Positions 17,913 to 25,942 of a stretch of 64,000 nucleotides of DNA are shown here, piece after piece. The stretch is from NCBI GenBank assembly GCA_020637055.1, contig JACJWR010000002.1:744001-808000 (forward strand), given 5' to 3'. The notes under the pieces are model-generated. The model saw only the letters and a program-made list of their open reading frames with translations. It did not search any database and had not been told where the DNA came from. The position numbers were made by a program, and so were the translations under genes. The stretch is from Actinomycetota bacterium. Its GTDB lineage: Bacteria; Actinomycetota; Actinomycetes; S36-B12; UBA10799. Numbering within the stretch: position 1 is the stretch's first letter; each line of letters opens with the position of its first letter.

Positions 17913-19355
17913 TCAGCCCTCCAGATTCGCCATGACGTGCTTGATCCGGGTGTAGTCCTCGAAACCGTACATCGACAAGTCCTTGCCGTACCCGGAATGC
18001 TTGAATCCGCCATGCGGCATCTCCGCCACCAACGGGATGTGGGTGTTGATCCAGACGCAACCGAAGTCCAGCGCGTTGGACACCCGCAACGCCCGGGAGA
18101 CGTCTTTGGTCCACACGCTCGACGCCAAGCCGTACTTGACGCCGTTGGCGGCCGCAATCGCCTGTTCCTCGCTGTCGAAGCGTTGCACCGTCATCACCGG
18201 GCCGAAGATCTCCTCCTGGATCATCTCGTCGTCTTGGCGCAGGTCGGCGACCACAGTGGGGCTGATGTAGAACCCGCGATCCCCTTCGCGAGCACCACCG
18301 GCGACCACCTGCGCGTGCGCCGGGGCTCGTTCGATGAAACCGAGCACCTTCTCGAATTGGTTGGCATTGTTCACCGGCGGCACCAACGCGTCGGCGTCTT
18401 GGCGACCGTTGGCGTACGTCGTCGCCGTGCCCGCCGCCTGCTCCGCCAGCGCCGCGACGAAGTCGTCGTAGACCCCGGGGGCGGCGAGTACGCGAGTGGC
18501 CGCCGTGCAGTCCTGCCCGGCGTTGAAGTATCCGGCCACAGCCAACCATTCCGCCGCCGCCGCGATGTCGGCGTCGTCGAACACGATCACGGGTGCCTTG
18601 CCACCGAGTTCCAGGTGCACCCGCTTGACGTCGGCGGCGGCCGACTTGGCGACCTCCATGCCGGCGCGGACGGACCCGGTGATCGCGACCATGTCCGGCC
18701 GCGGGTGTTCGACCAGCATCCGCCCGGTGTTGCGATCACCGGCGAGCACATTGAGCACCCCGGGCGGCAGGATGTCACCGATCAATTCGGCCATCCTGAT
18801 GGTCGAGACCGGCGTGGTGTCGCTCGGCTTGATGACCACCGTGTTCCCCGCCGCGATGGCCGGGATGAACTTCCAGATCGCCATCATCATCGGGTAGTTC
18901 CACGGGGCCACCTGCCCGACCACTCCGATCGGCTCACGGCGGATCCACGAGGTGAAGCCCTCCATGTACTCCGCCGAGGCCCGCCCCTCGAGCACGCGGG
19001 CGGCACCGGCGAAGAACCGCACCTGATCGATCATCGGGGGGATCTCTTCGGACTCCGTCACCGCCACCGGCTTGCCCGTGTTGATGCTTTCCAGCTCGAC
19101 CAGTTCCGCGGCGTTGCGCTCCAACACATCAGCCACATCGAGCAGGGCCTTCTGCCGCGCCGCCGGCGTCGTCTTTCCCCAACTGCGGAAGGCGTCCGAC
19201 GCTGCGGCATACGCCGCGTCGACGTCCTCGGCCCCCGACACCGGGGATTGGGCGAACACCTCGCCGGTGGACGGGTCCACGAGGTCGATGTACTCCCCCG
19301 AGGCCGCTTCGACCGATTGACCATTGATGAAGTTGCGCAGGACCATGTCAGCCAT
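17913..19355 (-). CDS. patD: gamma-aminobutyraldehyde dehydrogenase
   Basis: 480 residues, very like PatD/YdcW-type enzymes: APWNYPMMMAIWKF, Glu249 in VHLELGGKAP, Cys283 in NAGQDCTAATR, and EEIFGPVMTV near the C-terminus. It converts 4-aminobutanal to GABA, the step after putrescine transamination or oxidation. It is the first gene of the leftward polyamine operon. No Shine-Dalgarno precedes the ATG; instead a promoter-like pair (TTGAGT and TAGTCT) ends 7 nt before it, suggesting a leaderless mRNA. It is divergent from the Lrp/AsnC regulator gene across 136 bp. Confidence 0.88.
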   Translation of the reverse strand: MADMVLRNFINGQSVEAASGEYIDLVDPSTGEVFAQSPVSGAEDVDAAYAAASDAFRSWGKTTPAARQKALLDVADVLERNAAELVELESINTGKPVAVTESEEIPPMIDQVRFFAGAARVLEGRASAEYMEGFTSWIRREPIGVVGQVAPWNYPMMMAIWKFIPAIAAGNTVVIKPSDTTPVSTIRMAELIGDILPPGVLNVLAGDRNTGRMLVEHPRPDMVAITGSVRAGMEVAKSAAADVKRVHLELGGKAPVIVFDDADIAAAAEWLAVAGYFNAGQDCTAATRVLAAPGVYDDFVAALAEQAAGTATTYANGRQDADALVPPVNNANQFEKVLGFIERAPAHAQVVAGGAREGDRGFYISPTVVADLRQDDEMIQEEIFGPVMTVQRFDSEEQAIAAANGVKYGLASSVWTKDVSRALRVSNALDFGCVWINTHIPLVAEMPHGGFKHSGYGKDLSMYGFEDYTRIKHVMANLEG

Positions 19356-19362
19356 GCTGCGA

Positions 19363-19392
19363 AGACTAGACCGTCGAGTCGCCGCAACTCAA
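19363..19392 (-). promoter_or_regulatory. promoter of the polyamine operon (leaderless)
   Basis: Read on the minus strand, a -35 TTGAGT (19392-19387) and a -10 TAGTCT (19368-19363) are 18 bp apart. The -10 ends 7 nt before the ATG of the first gene, placing the transcription start at or within a base or two of the start codon. The absence of a Shine-Dalgarno agrees with a leaderless transcript, common in actinobacteria. Confidence 0.5.
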
Positions 19393-19454
19393 CATTGGCG
19401 GCAACTTAGACCTTCGCTTTTCGTAGAGAATCGCGCTGCCGACAACTGATTCCC

Positions 19455-19484
19455 TTGCCCCGCCGACTCCGGTGTGCCCATACT
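19455..19484 (+). promoter_or_regulatory. promoter of the Lrp/AsnC-aminotransferase operon (leaderless)
   Basis: A -35 TTGCCC (19455-19460) and a -10 CATACT (19479-19484) are 18 bp apart, and the -10 ends 7 nt before the regulator ATG. This mirrors the geometry of the divergent operon promoter. The 62 bp between the two -35 elements is the natural place for the Lrp-family regulator to bind; the direct repeat CGGCAACT/GCCGCAACT there may matter. Confidence 0.45.
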
Positions 19485-19491
19485 GACCCCC

Positions 19492-19962
19492 ATGGCAACC
19501 AGGGTGGGCACAGCGGATGCGCTGGACGACGTCTCCAAGGCCATCGTGGAGCAACTCCAGCAGGATGGGCGACGTTCGTACTCCGCGATCGGCAAGGTGG
19601 TCGGGTTGTCCGAGGCTGCCGTCCGCCAGCGGGTGGCCAAACTCCTTGAGTCGGAGATCATCCAGATCGTCGCAGTCACCGATCCGTTGCAGGTGGGATT
19701 CACCCGGATGGCCATGGTGGGAGTGATCGTCTCCGGCGACATCGAGGCGGTGGCGGCCGAACTCAGGGAGTTCCACGAGGTGGACTACCTGGTGGTGACC
19801 GCGGGTGGATTCGACATCCTTGCCGAAGTGGTGTGCGAGGACGATGACCACCTGCTCGAGCTGATCAACCGCCGCATCCGCGCCCTGCCCGACGTCCTGC
19901 GCACCGAAACGTTCGTCTACCTGCAACTCCGCAAACAGATCTACACCTGGGGTACCCGATGA
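19492..19962 (+). CDS. Lrp/AsnC-family transcriptional regulator
   Basis: 156 residues. An N-terminal winged helix-turn-helix (about 15-60; DGRRSYSAIGKVVGLSEAAV) is followed by a RAM/AsnC ligand-binding domain (VTAGGFDILAEVVCEDDD). Lrp-family proteins are octameric feast/famine regulators responding to amino acids or related amines. The ATG at 19492 is preferred over one 18 bp upstream, because it begins at the conserved region and has a well-placed promoter. Its stop overlaps the aminotransferase start by 4 nt (ATGA). It is divergent from the polyamine transporter operon, so local control of both operons by a polyamine-derived ligand is likely. Confidence 0.9.
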   Translation: MATRVGTADALDDVSKAIVEQLQQDGRRSYSAIGKVVGLSEAAVRQRVAKLLESEIIQIVAVTDPLQVGFTRMAMVGVIVSGDIEAVAAELREFHEVDYLVVTAGGFDILAEVVCEDDDHLLELINRRIRALPDVLRTETFVYLQLRKQIYTWGTR

Positions 19963-21356
19963 CCACTTCCGAGCAGTACGTGTCCGAACCAGGCGAGGAC
20001 CTCCTCGCCGACCGCGCCCGGCGCAACCTATGGATGCACTTCACCCGGCACTCGGTCTACGAGCAGGGCGGACACGTGCCCGTCATCGTGCGCGGCGAAG
20101 GCGCGCGGATCTGGGACGATTCCGGACGGAGTTACCTGGACGGTCTCGCCGGGCTCTTCGTGGTCCAGGTGGGCCATGGCCGAGCCGAACTCGCTGAAGC
20201 TGCCGCCAAGCAGGCCTCGGAGTTGGCGTTCTTCCCGATCTGGTCGTATGCCCATCCGGCCGCGATCGAGTTGGCCGAGCGCTTGGCCCACCTCGCCCCC
20301 GGCGATCTCAACCGGGTGTTCTTCACCACCGGCGGCGGCGAAGCCGTGGAGAGCGCCTGGAAACTGGCGAAGCAGTACTTCAAACTCACCGGGAGACCGC
20401 TCAAACACAAGGTGATCAGCCGCGCCGTCGCCTACCACGGCACGCCCCAGGGCGCACTGAGCATCACCGGCATTCCGGCGGCGAAGGAGTACTTCGAACC
20501 GCTGGTGCCCGGTGCCCACAAGGTCCCGAACACCAACTTCTACCGCGCCCCCGAGCATGGTGACGACCTCGAGGCCTTCGGACGCTGGGCGGCCGGCCAG
20601 ATCGAACTCGCCATCGAGATGGAAGGGCCCGACACGGTCGCTGCGGTCTTCTTGGAGCCGGTGCAGAACTCCGGCGGCTGCTTCCCACCACCACCGGGCT
20701 ACTTCGAGCGGGTGCGTGAGATCTGCGACCGCCACGACGTCCTGCTGGTGGCCGACGAGACGATCTGCGCCTTCGGCCGGATCGGGGAGCCCTTCGCGAT
20801 CACCCGCTTCAACACCGTCCCCGACATCATCACCTGCGCGAAGGGCATGACCTCCGGCTACGCGCCCATGGGAGCCATGATCGCGGCCGATCGACTCTTC
20901 GAGCCCTTCGCCCACGGCACCAATTCGTTCTTGCACGGGTACACCTGGGGCGGCCATCCGGTAGCTGCCGCGGTGGCGCTTGCCAACCTCGAGATCATGG
21001 ACCGGGAGGGCCTCTACGACCACGTGCAGGCGAACGAAGACGCCTTCGCCTCGACCTTGAGCAAACTCACCGACCTCGACATCGTCGGCGACGTCCGCGG
21101 CGCGGGCTACTTCTACGGAATCGAACTGGTCAAGGACAAGTCGACCAGGGAAACCTTCAACGCAGACGAGTCCGAACGGCTGCTGCGGGGCTACCTGTCG
21201 AAGGCCCTGTTCGACAACGGCCTCTACTGCCGGGCCGACGACCGCGGCGACCCGGTGATCCAGTTGGCGCCACCGCTGATCGTGGGCCAAGCCGAGTTCG
21301 ACGAGATCGAACAGATTCTGCGCCATGTCCTCGTCGAGGGGATGAAACTGCTGTGA
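19959..21356 (+). CDS. class III omega-aminotransferase (putrescine/omega-amino acid type)
   Basis: 465 residues. The phosphate-binding TTGGGEAVESAWK, the cofactor Asp in VADETICAFGR and the Schiff-base Lys in ITCAKGMTSGYAP are present. The pattern fits the pyruvate-linked omega-aminotransferase branch (SpuC / beta-alanine-pyruvate type) more than GabT. It probably deaminates putrescine, another diamine or beta-alanine to the aldehyde, feeding the aldehyde dehydrogenases of the divergent operon. It overlaps the regulator upstream by 4 nt and the flavoprotein gene downstream by 4 nt (GTGA). Confidence 0.88.
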   Translation: MTTSEQYVSEPGEDLLADRARRNLWMHFTRHSVYEQGGHVPVIVRGEGARIWDDSGRSYLDGLAGLFVVQVGHGRAELAEAAAKQASELAFFPIWSYAHPAAIELAERLAHLAPGDLNRVFFTTGGGEAVESAWKLAKQYFKLTGRPLKHKVISRAVAYHGTPQGALSITGIPAAKEYFEPLVPGAHKVPNTNFYRAPEHGDDLEAFGRWAAGQIELAIEMEGPDTVAAVFLEPVQNSGGCFPPPPGYFERVREICDRHDVLLVADETICAFGRIGEPFAITRFNTVPDIITCAKGMTSGYAPMGAMIAADRLFEPFAHGTNSFLHGYTWGGHPVAAAVALANLEIMDREGLYDHVQANEDAFASTLSKLTDLDIVGDVRGAGYFYGIELVKDKSTRETFNADESERLLRGYLSKALFDNGLYCRADDRGDPVIQLAPPLIVGQAEFDEIEQILRHVLVEGMKLL

Positions 21357-22009
21357 CCGGAGCTCCGAAGGTCCGGGTCAAGCGCCTGCCCGAAAAGCAG
21401 GTCGACGATCCCACGGTGCTGGCCGAGATTCTGCGCGCCGGGGTGCTGGCCCATCTCGCCGCCGTCGTCGACGGACAGCCCTACGTGCTTCCGGTCGCCT
21501 ACGCACCGTGGTCAGACGGCATCGTGCTGCACGGCTCGAACGCCTCGCGGTTGTTCCGGCACCTCGCCTCCGGCGCACCGACCTGCGCCACCATCACGCT
21601 GCTCGACGGCCTGGTGTACGCCCGGTCCGCGTTCGAGTCCAGCATGGAGTACCGCAGTGCCATGCTCTTCGGCAGCGCCGTCCAACTGACCGGGGATCGC
21701 AAGGCGGCCGCCCTGCGGGCGCTCTCCGATCACCTTCTACCCGACCGCTGGGAGCACATCCGGCCACCCTCGGAGAAGGAGGACAAGGCCACCATGGTGC
21801 TCCACCTGCAACCCGACTCCTGGAGCGTCAAAGTGGGTTCCGGCTTCGCCGATGAGGCACCGGCGGACCTGGAACTGCTCGGGCACGTATGGGCCGGTCG
21901 GGTGCCACTGTCGACAACTGCCGGCCCGGCAATCCCCGACCCGACTTCGGCGGCGCACGGCACGCCGGTACCGGCGCACGTCGCCGACATTGCGAACGGC
22001 CCGAATTGA
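21353..22009 (+). CDS. pyridoxamine-5'-phosphate-oxidase-fold flavoprotein
   Basis: 218 residues. The split-barrel PPOx fold is visible: AHLAAVVDGQPYVLPVAYA near residue 35, a central YRSAMLFGSAVQL strand, and a C-terminal strand DSWSVKVGSGF. It resembles the nitroimidazole-resistance (NimA)-like branch, which binds FMN or another flavin/heme cofactor. The GTG start overlaps the aminotransferase stop (GTGA) and its own stop overlaps the next start (TTGA), so it is locked into the amine-degradation operon. A role linked to PLP supply for the aminotransferases or to flavin redox is possible. The C-terminal ~45 residues are Pro/Ala-rich and probably disordered. Confidence 0.75.
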   Translation: MTGAPKVRVKRLPEKQVDDPTVLAEILRAGVLAHLAAVVDGQPYVLPVAYAPWSDGIVLHGSNASRLFRHLASGAPTCATITLLDGLVYARSAFESSMEYRSAMLFGSAVQLTGDRKAAALRALSDHLLPDRWEHIRPPSEKEDKATMVLHLQPDSWSVKVGSGFADEAPADLELLGHVWAGRVPLSTTAGPAIPDPTSAAHGTPVPAHVADIANGPN

Positions 22010-23367
22010 ATCAATCGTTGTGGTGGCGCCGCAGCGTCCCGCCTGAGCAGCGCCCACCGCTGACCACAGACACCCGAGCCGACGTCGCGATCGTCGGAGC
22101 CGGTTTCACCGGAGCCTGGACCGCCTACTACCTCACCAGGCTGGAGCCCACGCTCCGGGTGGTGGTCCTCGAGGCCGGACGGGTCGGGTTCGGCGCCTCC
22201 GGCCGCAACGGCGGATGGTGCTCGGCGCTGTTCCCGGCCGAACCCGACCGCATCGCCGAGGAGTACGGGCACGAGCAGGCGGTGGCGATGCAGCGGGTCA
22301 TGCACGAGTGCGTGGCCGAAGTCGGTCACGTCGCGCGGACTCACGGCATCGACTGCGACTGGGCTCAAGGCGGCTCGGTCTACCTGGCGCGCAGCGAGGC
22401 CCAACTCGAGCGGGCCGCAGGGTATGTGGAGGCGGCGCGGCGATTCGGTTTCGGCTCCGCCGACTACCGCCTGCTCGACGCCGTTGAGGCTGGCTCCCGA
22501 GTAGGTGCGACCACCACCTACGGCGCGGTCTACACACCTCACTGCGCGGCGATCGACCCGCTGAAACTGCTGCGCGGCTTGGCGAGCGTGGCGGAGTCCG
22601 CAGGTGTGCAGATCTTCGAGGGCAGCCGGGTGGAGTCGATCAGCCCGGGTCAACTGACCCTCGCCGGAGGAGCCACGGTAGCGGCTGGGACCATCATCCG
22701 CGCCACCGAGGCCTACACGCCGCTGCTAGCCGGTCAGCGCCGTACGCTCGCTCCGGTCTACTCCTTGATGATCGCCACGGCACCATTGCCCGCATCGATC
22801 TGGGACGAGATCGGACTGGCCGAGCGAGAGACGTTCAACGACCTTCGACACCTGATCATCTACGGACAACGCACCGCGGATGATCGGCTGGCGTTCGGCG
22901 GTCGGGGGGCGCCGTACCACTTCGGATCCACCGTCCGCAGCGGGTTCGACAGCGAACCACGCGTACACCAGGCTTTGACCGAGGCGCTGACCGAGCTGTT
23001 TCCGATCTTGACCGGAGTGGAGATCACGCACCGCTGGGGCGGCCCGCTGGGGATCGCCCGCGACTGGTGGGCACGCGTGGTGCTGGATCGCGACACCGGC
23101 CTGGGCTGGGCCGGCGGCTACGTCGGCGACGGCGTCGGGACGTCGAACCTCGCCGGTCGAACGCTCGCCCATCTCATCACCGAGCGGAAGTCGGAACTGA
23201 CCGAACTGCCGTGGGTCAACCGGCCGCTGCGGAACTGGGAACCGGAACCGCTTCGGTGGCTGGGGACCAACGCCGTGCTCGCCGCGATGCGATTCGCAGA
23301 CGACGCCGAATCGCGAACTGGCAGGTCCAGCCGGGTGGCGGAGTTGGTCGGGCGGCTCATTCGTTAG
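22006..23367 (+). CDS. FAD-dependent amine oxidase (DAO family), second copy
   Basis: 453 residues from a TTG start at 22006 that overlaps the previous stop as TTGA. The N-terminal SLWWRRS is typical of this family and supports the start. The FAD motif VAIVGAGFTGAWTAYYL, Glu in VVLEAGRVGFG, SGRNGGWCS and C-terminal GGYVGDGVGTSNLAG are all present. Like its relative at 10,807-12,222 it should oxidise a primary or secondary amine with release of an aldehyde and peroxide. Having two diverged copies, one in each arm of the divergent locus, points to different polyamine intermediates as substrates. Confidence 0.85.
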   Translation: MNQSLWWRRSVPPEQRPPLTTDTRADVAIVGAGFTGAWTAYYLTRLEPTLRVVVLEAGRVGFGASGRNGGWCSALFPAEPDRIAEEYGHEQAVAMQRVMHECVAEVGHVARTHGIDCDWAQGGSVYLARSEAQLERAAGYVEAARRFGFGSADYRLLDAVEAGSRVGATTTYGAVYTPHCAAIDPLKLLRGLASVAESAGVQIFEGSRVESISPGQLTLAGGATVAAGTIIRATEAYTPLLAGQRRTLAPVYSLMIATAPLPASIWDEIGLAERETFNDLRHLIIYGQRTADDRLAFGGRGAPYHFGSTVRSGFDSEPRVHQALTEALTELFPILTGVEITHRWGGPLGIARDWWARVVLDRDTGLGWAGGYVGDGVGTSNLAGRTLAHLITERKSELTELPWVNRPLRNWEPEPLRWLGTNAVLAAMRFADDAESRTGRSSRVAELVGRLIR

Positions 23368-23419
23368 GTGACTCGACCGGGCCCGCCCCGGCCGATCGGT
23401 CCGACGACGGCGGTGCGGC

Positions 23420-25795
23420 CTACTTGAAGTAGCCGTTGGTCTCCACCCGCACGTGGGTTCCGATCGCCGAGGAGTACAGCGCGACGGTGCGCGTCGAAGG
23501 CACACCTACCACCCCTCCGTTGCTGCGAATGTAGTCGGCATCGGGCCAGTTGAGCACCGACGAGAACGGCAACGGTTGATCAGCGGGGTACAACCGCAGG
23601 TGGCCGGTGGAGCGAGTCTCCAGCACGGAGGCGTTGTACGCCACGGCCACTGCGGTCGGCGGGATCACGTCGACGGCCGCGATCGCCCCGGCGCTCGTGC
23701 GGGCGTCCTTGACGGCCACCACCCGTGACGGCTGGCCCCAGGGCAAGAGCGCGTTGAGCGGTTCCGGGGCCCGACTGTCGTAGGCCGTGGCGGGGTTCAC
23801 CGGGTGGTAGTAGGCCCCGGACTCACCTGAGTAGTACCCCACCACGTCGACCAGGAAGCGCACCGGAGCAAAACTGCGGCCGTAGACCTTGACGGTTCCG
23901 GTGGGCGAGACGTTGACGTTCAGGCCGTTCGCGATCACGTCGCCGGACTTCGCCCAGTTGATCGTCGACGCCAGCGTGGGGTCCTCATGACCGGGGTAGA
24001 CCCGCAGGTGGCCGGCCGAATCCGGGCGCACCACCGTGATCACGTACGCGATCGAGGAGGCCTCGGTGGGCACGACCCGGGCACCGGTGTCATAGGCCTT
24101 CGTAACGTTGATCTCCCTGGTGGTGTCGAAGAGCAGGGAACCCTGCGGATCGGTTGCCGAGTCGTAGACCCGGGTGGGCGGCACCGGGGTGAAACGACCG
24201 GTGGCCTGTGCCTGCTCGGCCGGCAGGTAGTAGCCGAGTACGTCGACCACGGCGTTGCCGGTGGTGGAGGCGTTGTTGGTGATTCGGATCTGCCGACTCG
24301 GGTCGAGTCGCACGGTGAGGCCGTTGGCGATGGATTCCCCGCTGCGCCAGGCGATGGCAGCCGTCGACGTCGAGGGCACATCGCCCGGCATCACCGACAG
24401 CGAACCGACACTCGACGCAGCCGGAGCCGTGAGGTTGTAGGCGATCGCGGTGGCACCGGACGGGACGACGTCCTTCGCGCCGCCGGCCTTGGCGATCTGG
24501 TCGGCCACGCTGAACGTCCTGGTCTCCCCCGCCGCCAGCGGCGAACCACCCTCGGTGGTCCGGGTATCGACGACCCGCACCGGGTTGATGGGCACGAAGA
24601 CCGACGCCGGCGAGGCGTAGGGGGTGGCCGCTTTCACCGCCGATGCCGGGCCGGGGCCGCGGTCGTTGACCGCCCGGATCGCGATCCGGTATTCGACTCC
24701 GTTCTTCAGACCACCGACCAGCGTCGGCGACTCCGTCTTCGCGGGTGAGAAGGCGGTCCAGGACGTCCCACCGTTGAGCGAGTATTCGTAGTTGCGCAGC
24801 GGCAGGCCGCCGGTGGATCCCGCCTGCCACGCCAGCCGGATGCCACCGTCAACCGGGGTCACCTCGGCCAGGGTCGGTGCTCCCGGCGGTCCGATGATGG
24901 TTTTCGGGGATGCGGCGACGGTGTTGGACGCAAGGCTGGCTCCGACCGCGAAGAACGCATCGTTGGCGGCTTTCAGCCGCACCTGGTAGGTGACTCCGTT
25001 GGTGAGTCCGGAGATCACCAGCGGCGACGCCGGCGAGGCCGGGTTGCGCGCCACCCAGGAGGCGCCGCCGTCCAGCGAGTACAGGTAGGTGATGATCGGC
25101 CGACCGCCGTCCCAGACAGGCGGGGTGAAGTTCACCGTCAACTGTCCGTCGCCGGGGGTGATCCCGGTGATGCGCGGCTGGTCCGGAGCGAACACCATGC
25201 CTGGCTGCGGCGCAGCGAAGTTCTGAGTCCAGTAGTGCGTGTAGGTGGATCCCGGAACGTTCGCGTAGCCGTTGCCGAGGAAGGTGAAAGCCGGATTCAT
25301 GATGTTCGCGCAGTGGGCCGGGCTGTCGAGCCAGCCGTTGTACTTGACACCGTTGATGACCGCCCCGTACATCGCACCCTCGGGGGTGGACCACCAGGCG
25401 TGCATGTTCTCGCCGACCGTGGTCCAACTGAACCCGGCGGCGGTGACCCGGTCCCCCGGAGTCAAACCGTCCGGGTTGGTGTGCGGATCGGGTGTGTCGT
25501 AGAAGTTTCGGACGCCGGCGTCGGTGCTGTGCGCCCGGGCCGCATTTGCCAACCGGGCGTCGTAGCGCACCGGAGCGGCGGCCGGGTACCACGTACCGCC
25601 GCACCAACGGCCCTGCGCCCGCACCTCGTTGGTGATGACCAGGAGCTGTTCCTCCAACTGGCCGGGGGTCAGAGCGGCCGGCGTCACCGTAGCCGCGGAG
25701 CTGCCTCCGGCGCCGAACAGCCCGAAGACCAGCAACGCGGCGCCGAGCAGGGCCACCAGCGCAGCGCGTGCACCGTGGGTGATCCGGTCGGTCAT
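23420..25795 (-). CDS. secreted CAP/SCP-domain protein with two FnIII domains and three C-terminal repeats
   Basis: 791 residues from the ATG at 25795, set by AGGTGAG close upstream. Residues 1-35 form a signal peptide ending near GSSA-ATV. Residues 45-195 are a CAP (cysteine-rich secretory/SCP-like) domain with the cavity residues His89, Glu129 (VGENMHA) and His161 (SPAHCANIMNP). Fibronectin type III domains follow at about 204-300 and 301-392. Three diverged ~125-residue beta-rich repeats then occupy about 400-524, 535-656 and 662-791; the first two end DVLGYY and DVVGYY, the third ETNGYF. There is no sortase signal or C-terminal membrane anchor, so release or non-covalent wall binding is expected. 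Substrate unknown. It converges on the amine oxidase gene. Confidence 0.87.
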   Translation of the reverse strand: MTDRITHGARAALVALLGAALLVFGLFGAGGSSAATVTPAALTPGQLEEQLLVITNEVRAQGRWCGGTWYPAAAPVRYDARLANAARAHSTDAGVRNFYDTPDPHTNPDGLTPGDRVTAAGFSWTTVGENMHAWWSTPEGAMYGAVINGVKYNGWLDSPAHCANIMNPAFTFLGNGYANVPGSTYTHYWTQNFAAPQPGMVFAPDQPRITGITPGDGQLTVNFTPPVWDGGRPIITYLYSLDGGASWVARNPASPASPLVISGLTNGVTYQVRLKAANDAFFAVGASLASNTVAASPKTIIGPPGAPTLAEVTPVDGGIRLAWQAGSTGGLPLRNYEYSLNGGTSWTAFSPAKTESPTLVGGLKNGVEYRIAIRAVNDRGPGPASAVKAATPYASPASVFVPINPVRVVDTRTTEGGSPLAAGETRTFSVADQIAKAGGAKDVVPSGATAIAYNLTAPAASSVGSLSVMPGDVPSTSTAAIAWRSGESIANGLTVRLDPSRQIRITNNASTTGNAVVDVLGYYLPAEQAQATGRFTPVPPTRVYDSATDPQGSLLFDTTREINVTKAYDTGARVVPTEASSIAYVITVVRPDSAGHLRVYPGHEDPTLASTINWAKSGDVIANGLNVNVSPTGTVKVYGRSFAPVRFLVDVVGYYSGESGAYYHPVNPATAYDSRAPEPLNALLPWGQPSRVVAVKDARTSAGAIAAVDVIPPTAVAVAYNASVLETRSTGHLRLYPADQPLPFSSVLNWPDADYIRSNGGVVGVPSTRTVALYSSAIGTHVRVETNGYFK

Positions 25796-25942
25796 GCTGC
25801 TCACCTGGTTCGATCGATCTCGCCGCGCCTGCAATCCCCCTTCACTAGTTCATCGGCGGCGCAAAGTCCAGGCTTGACCCTGCAATCGGATGATCATTGG
25901 TCACGCCAGGTGCGATCTCAGCGGGTGGTGGGAGATTGGGGC

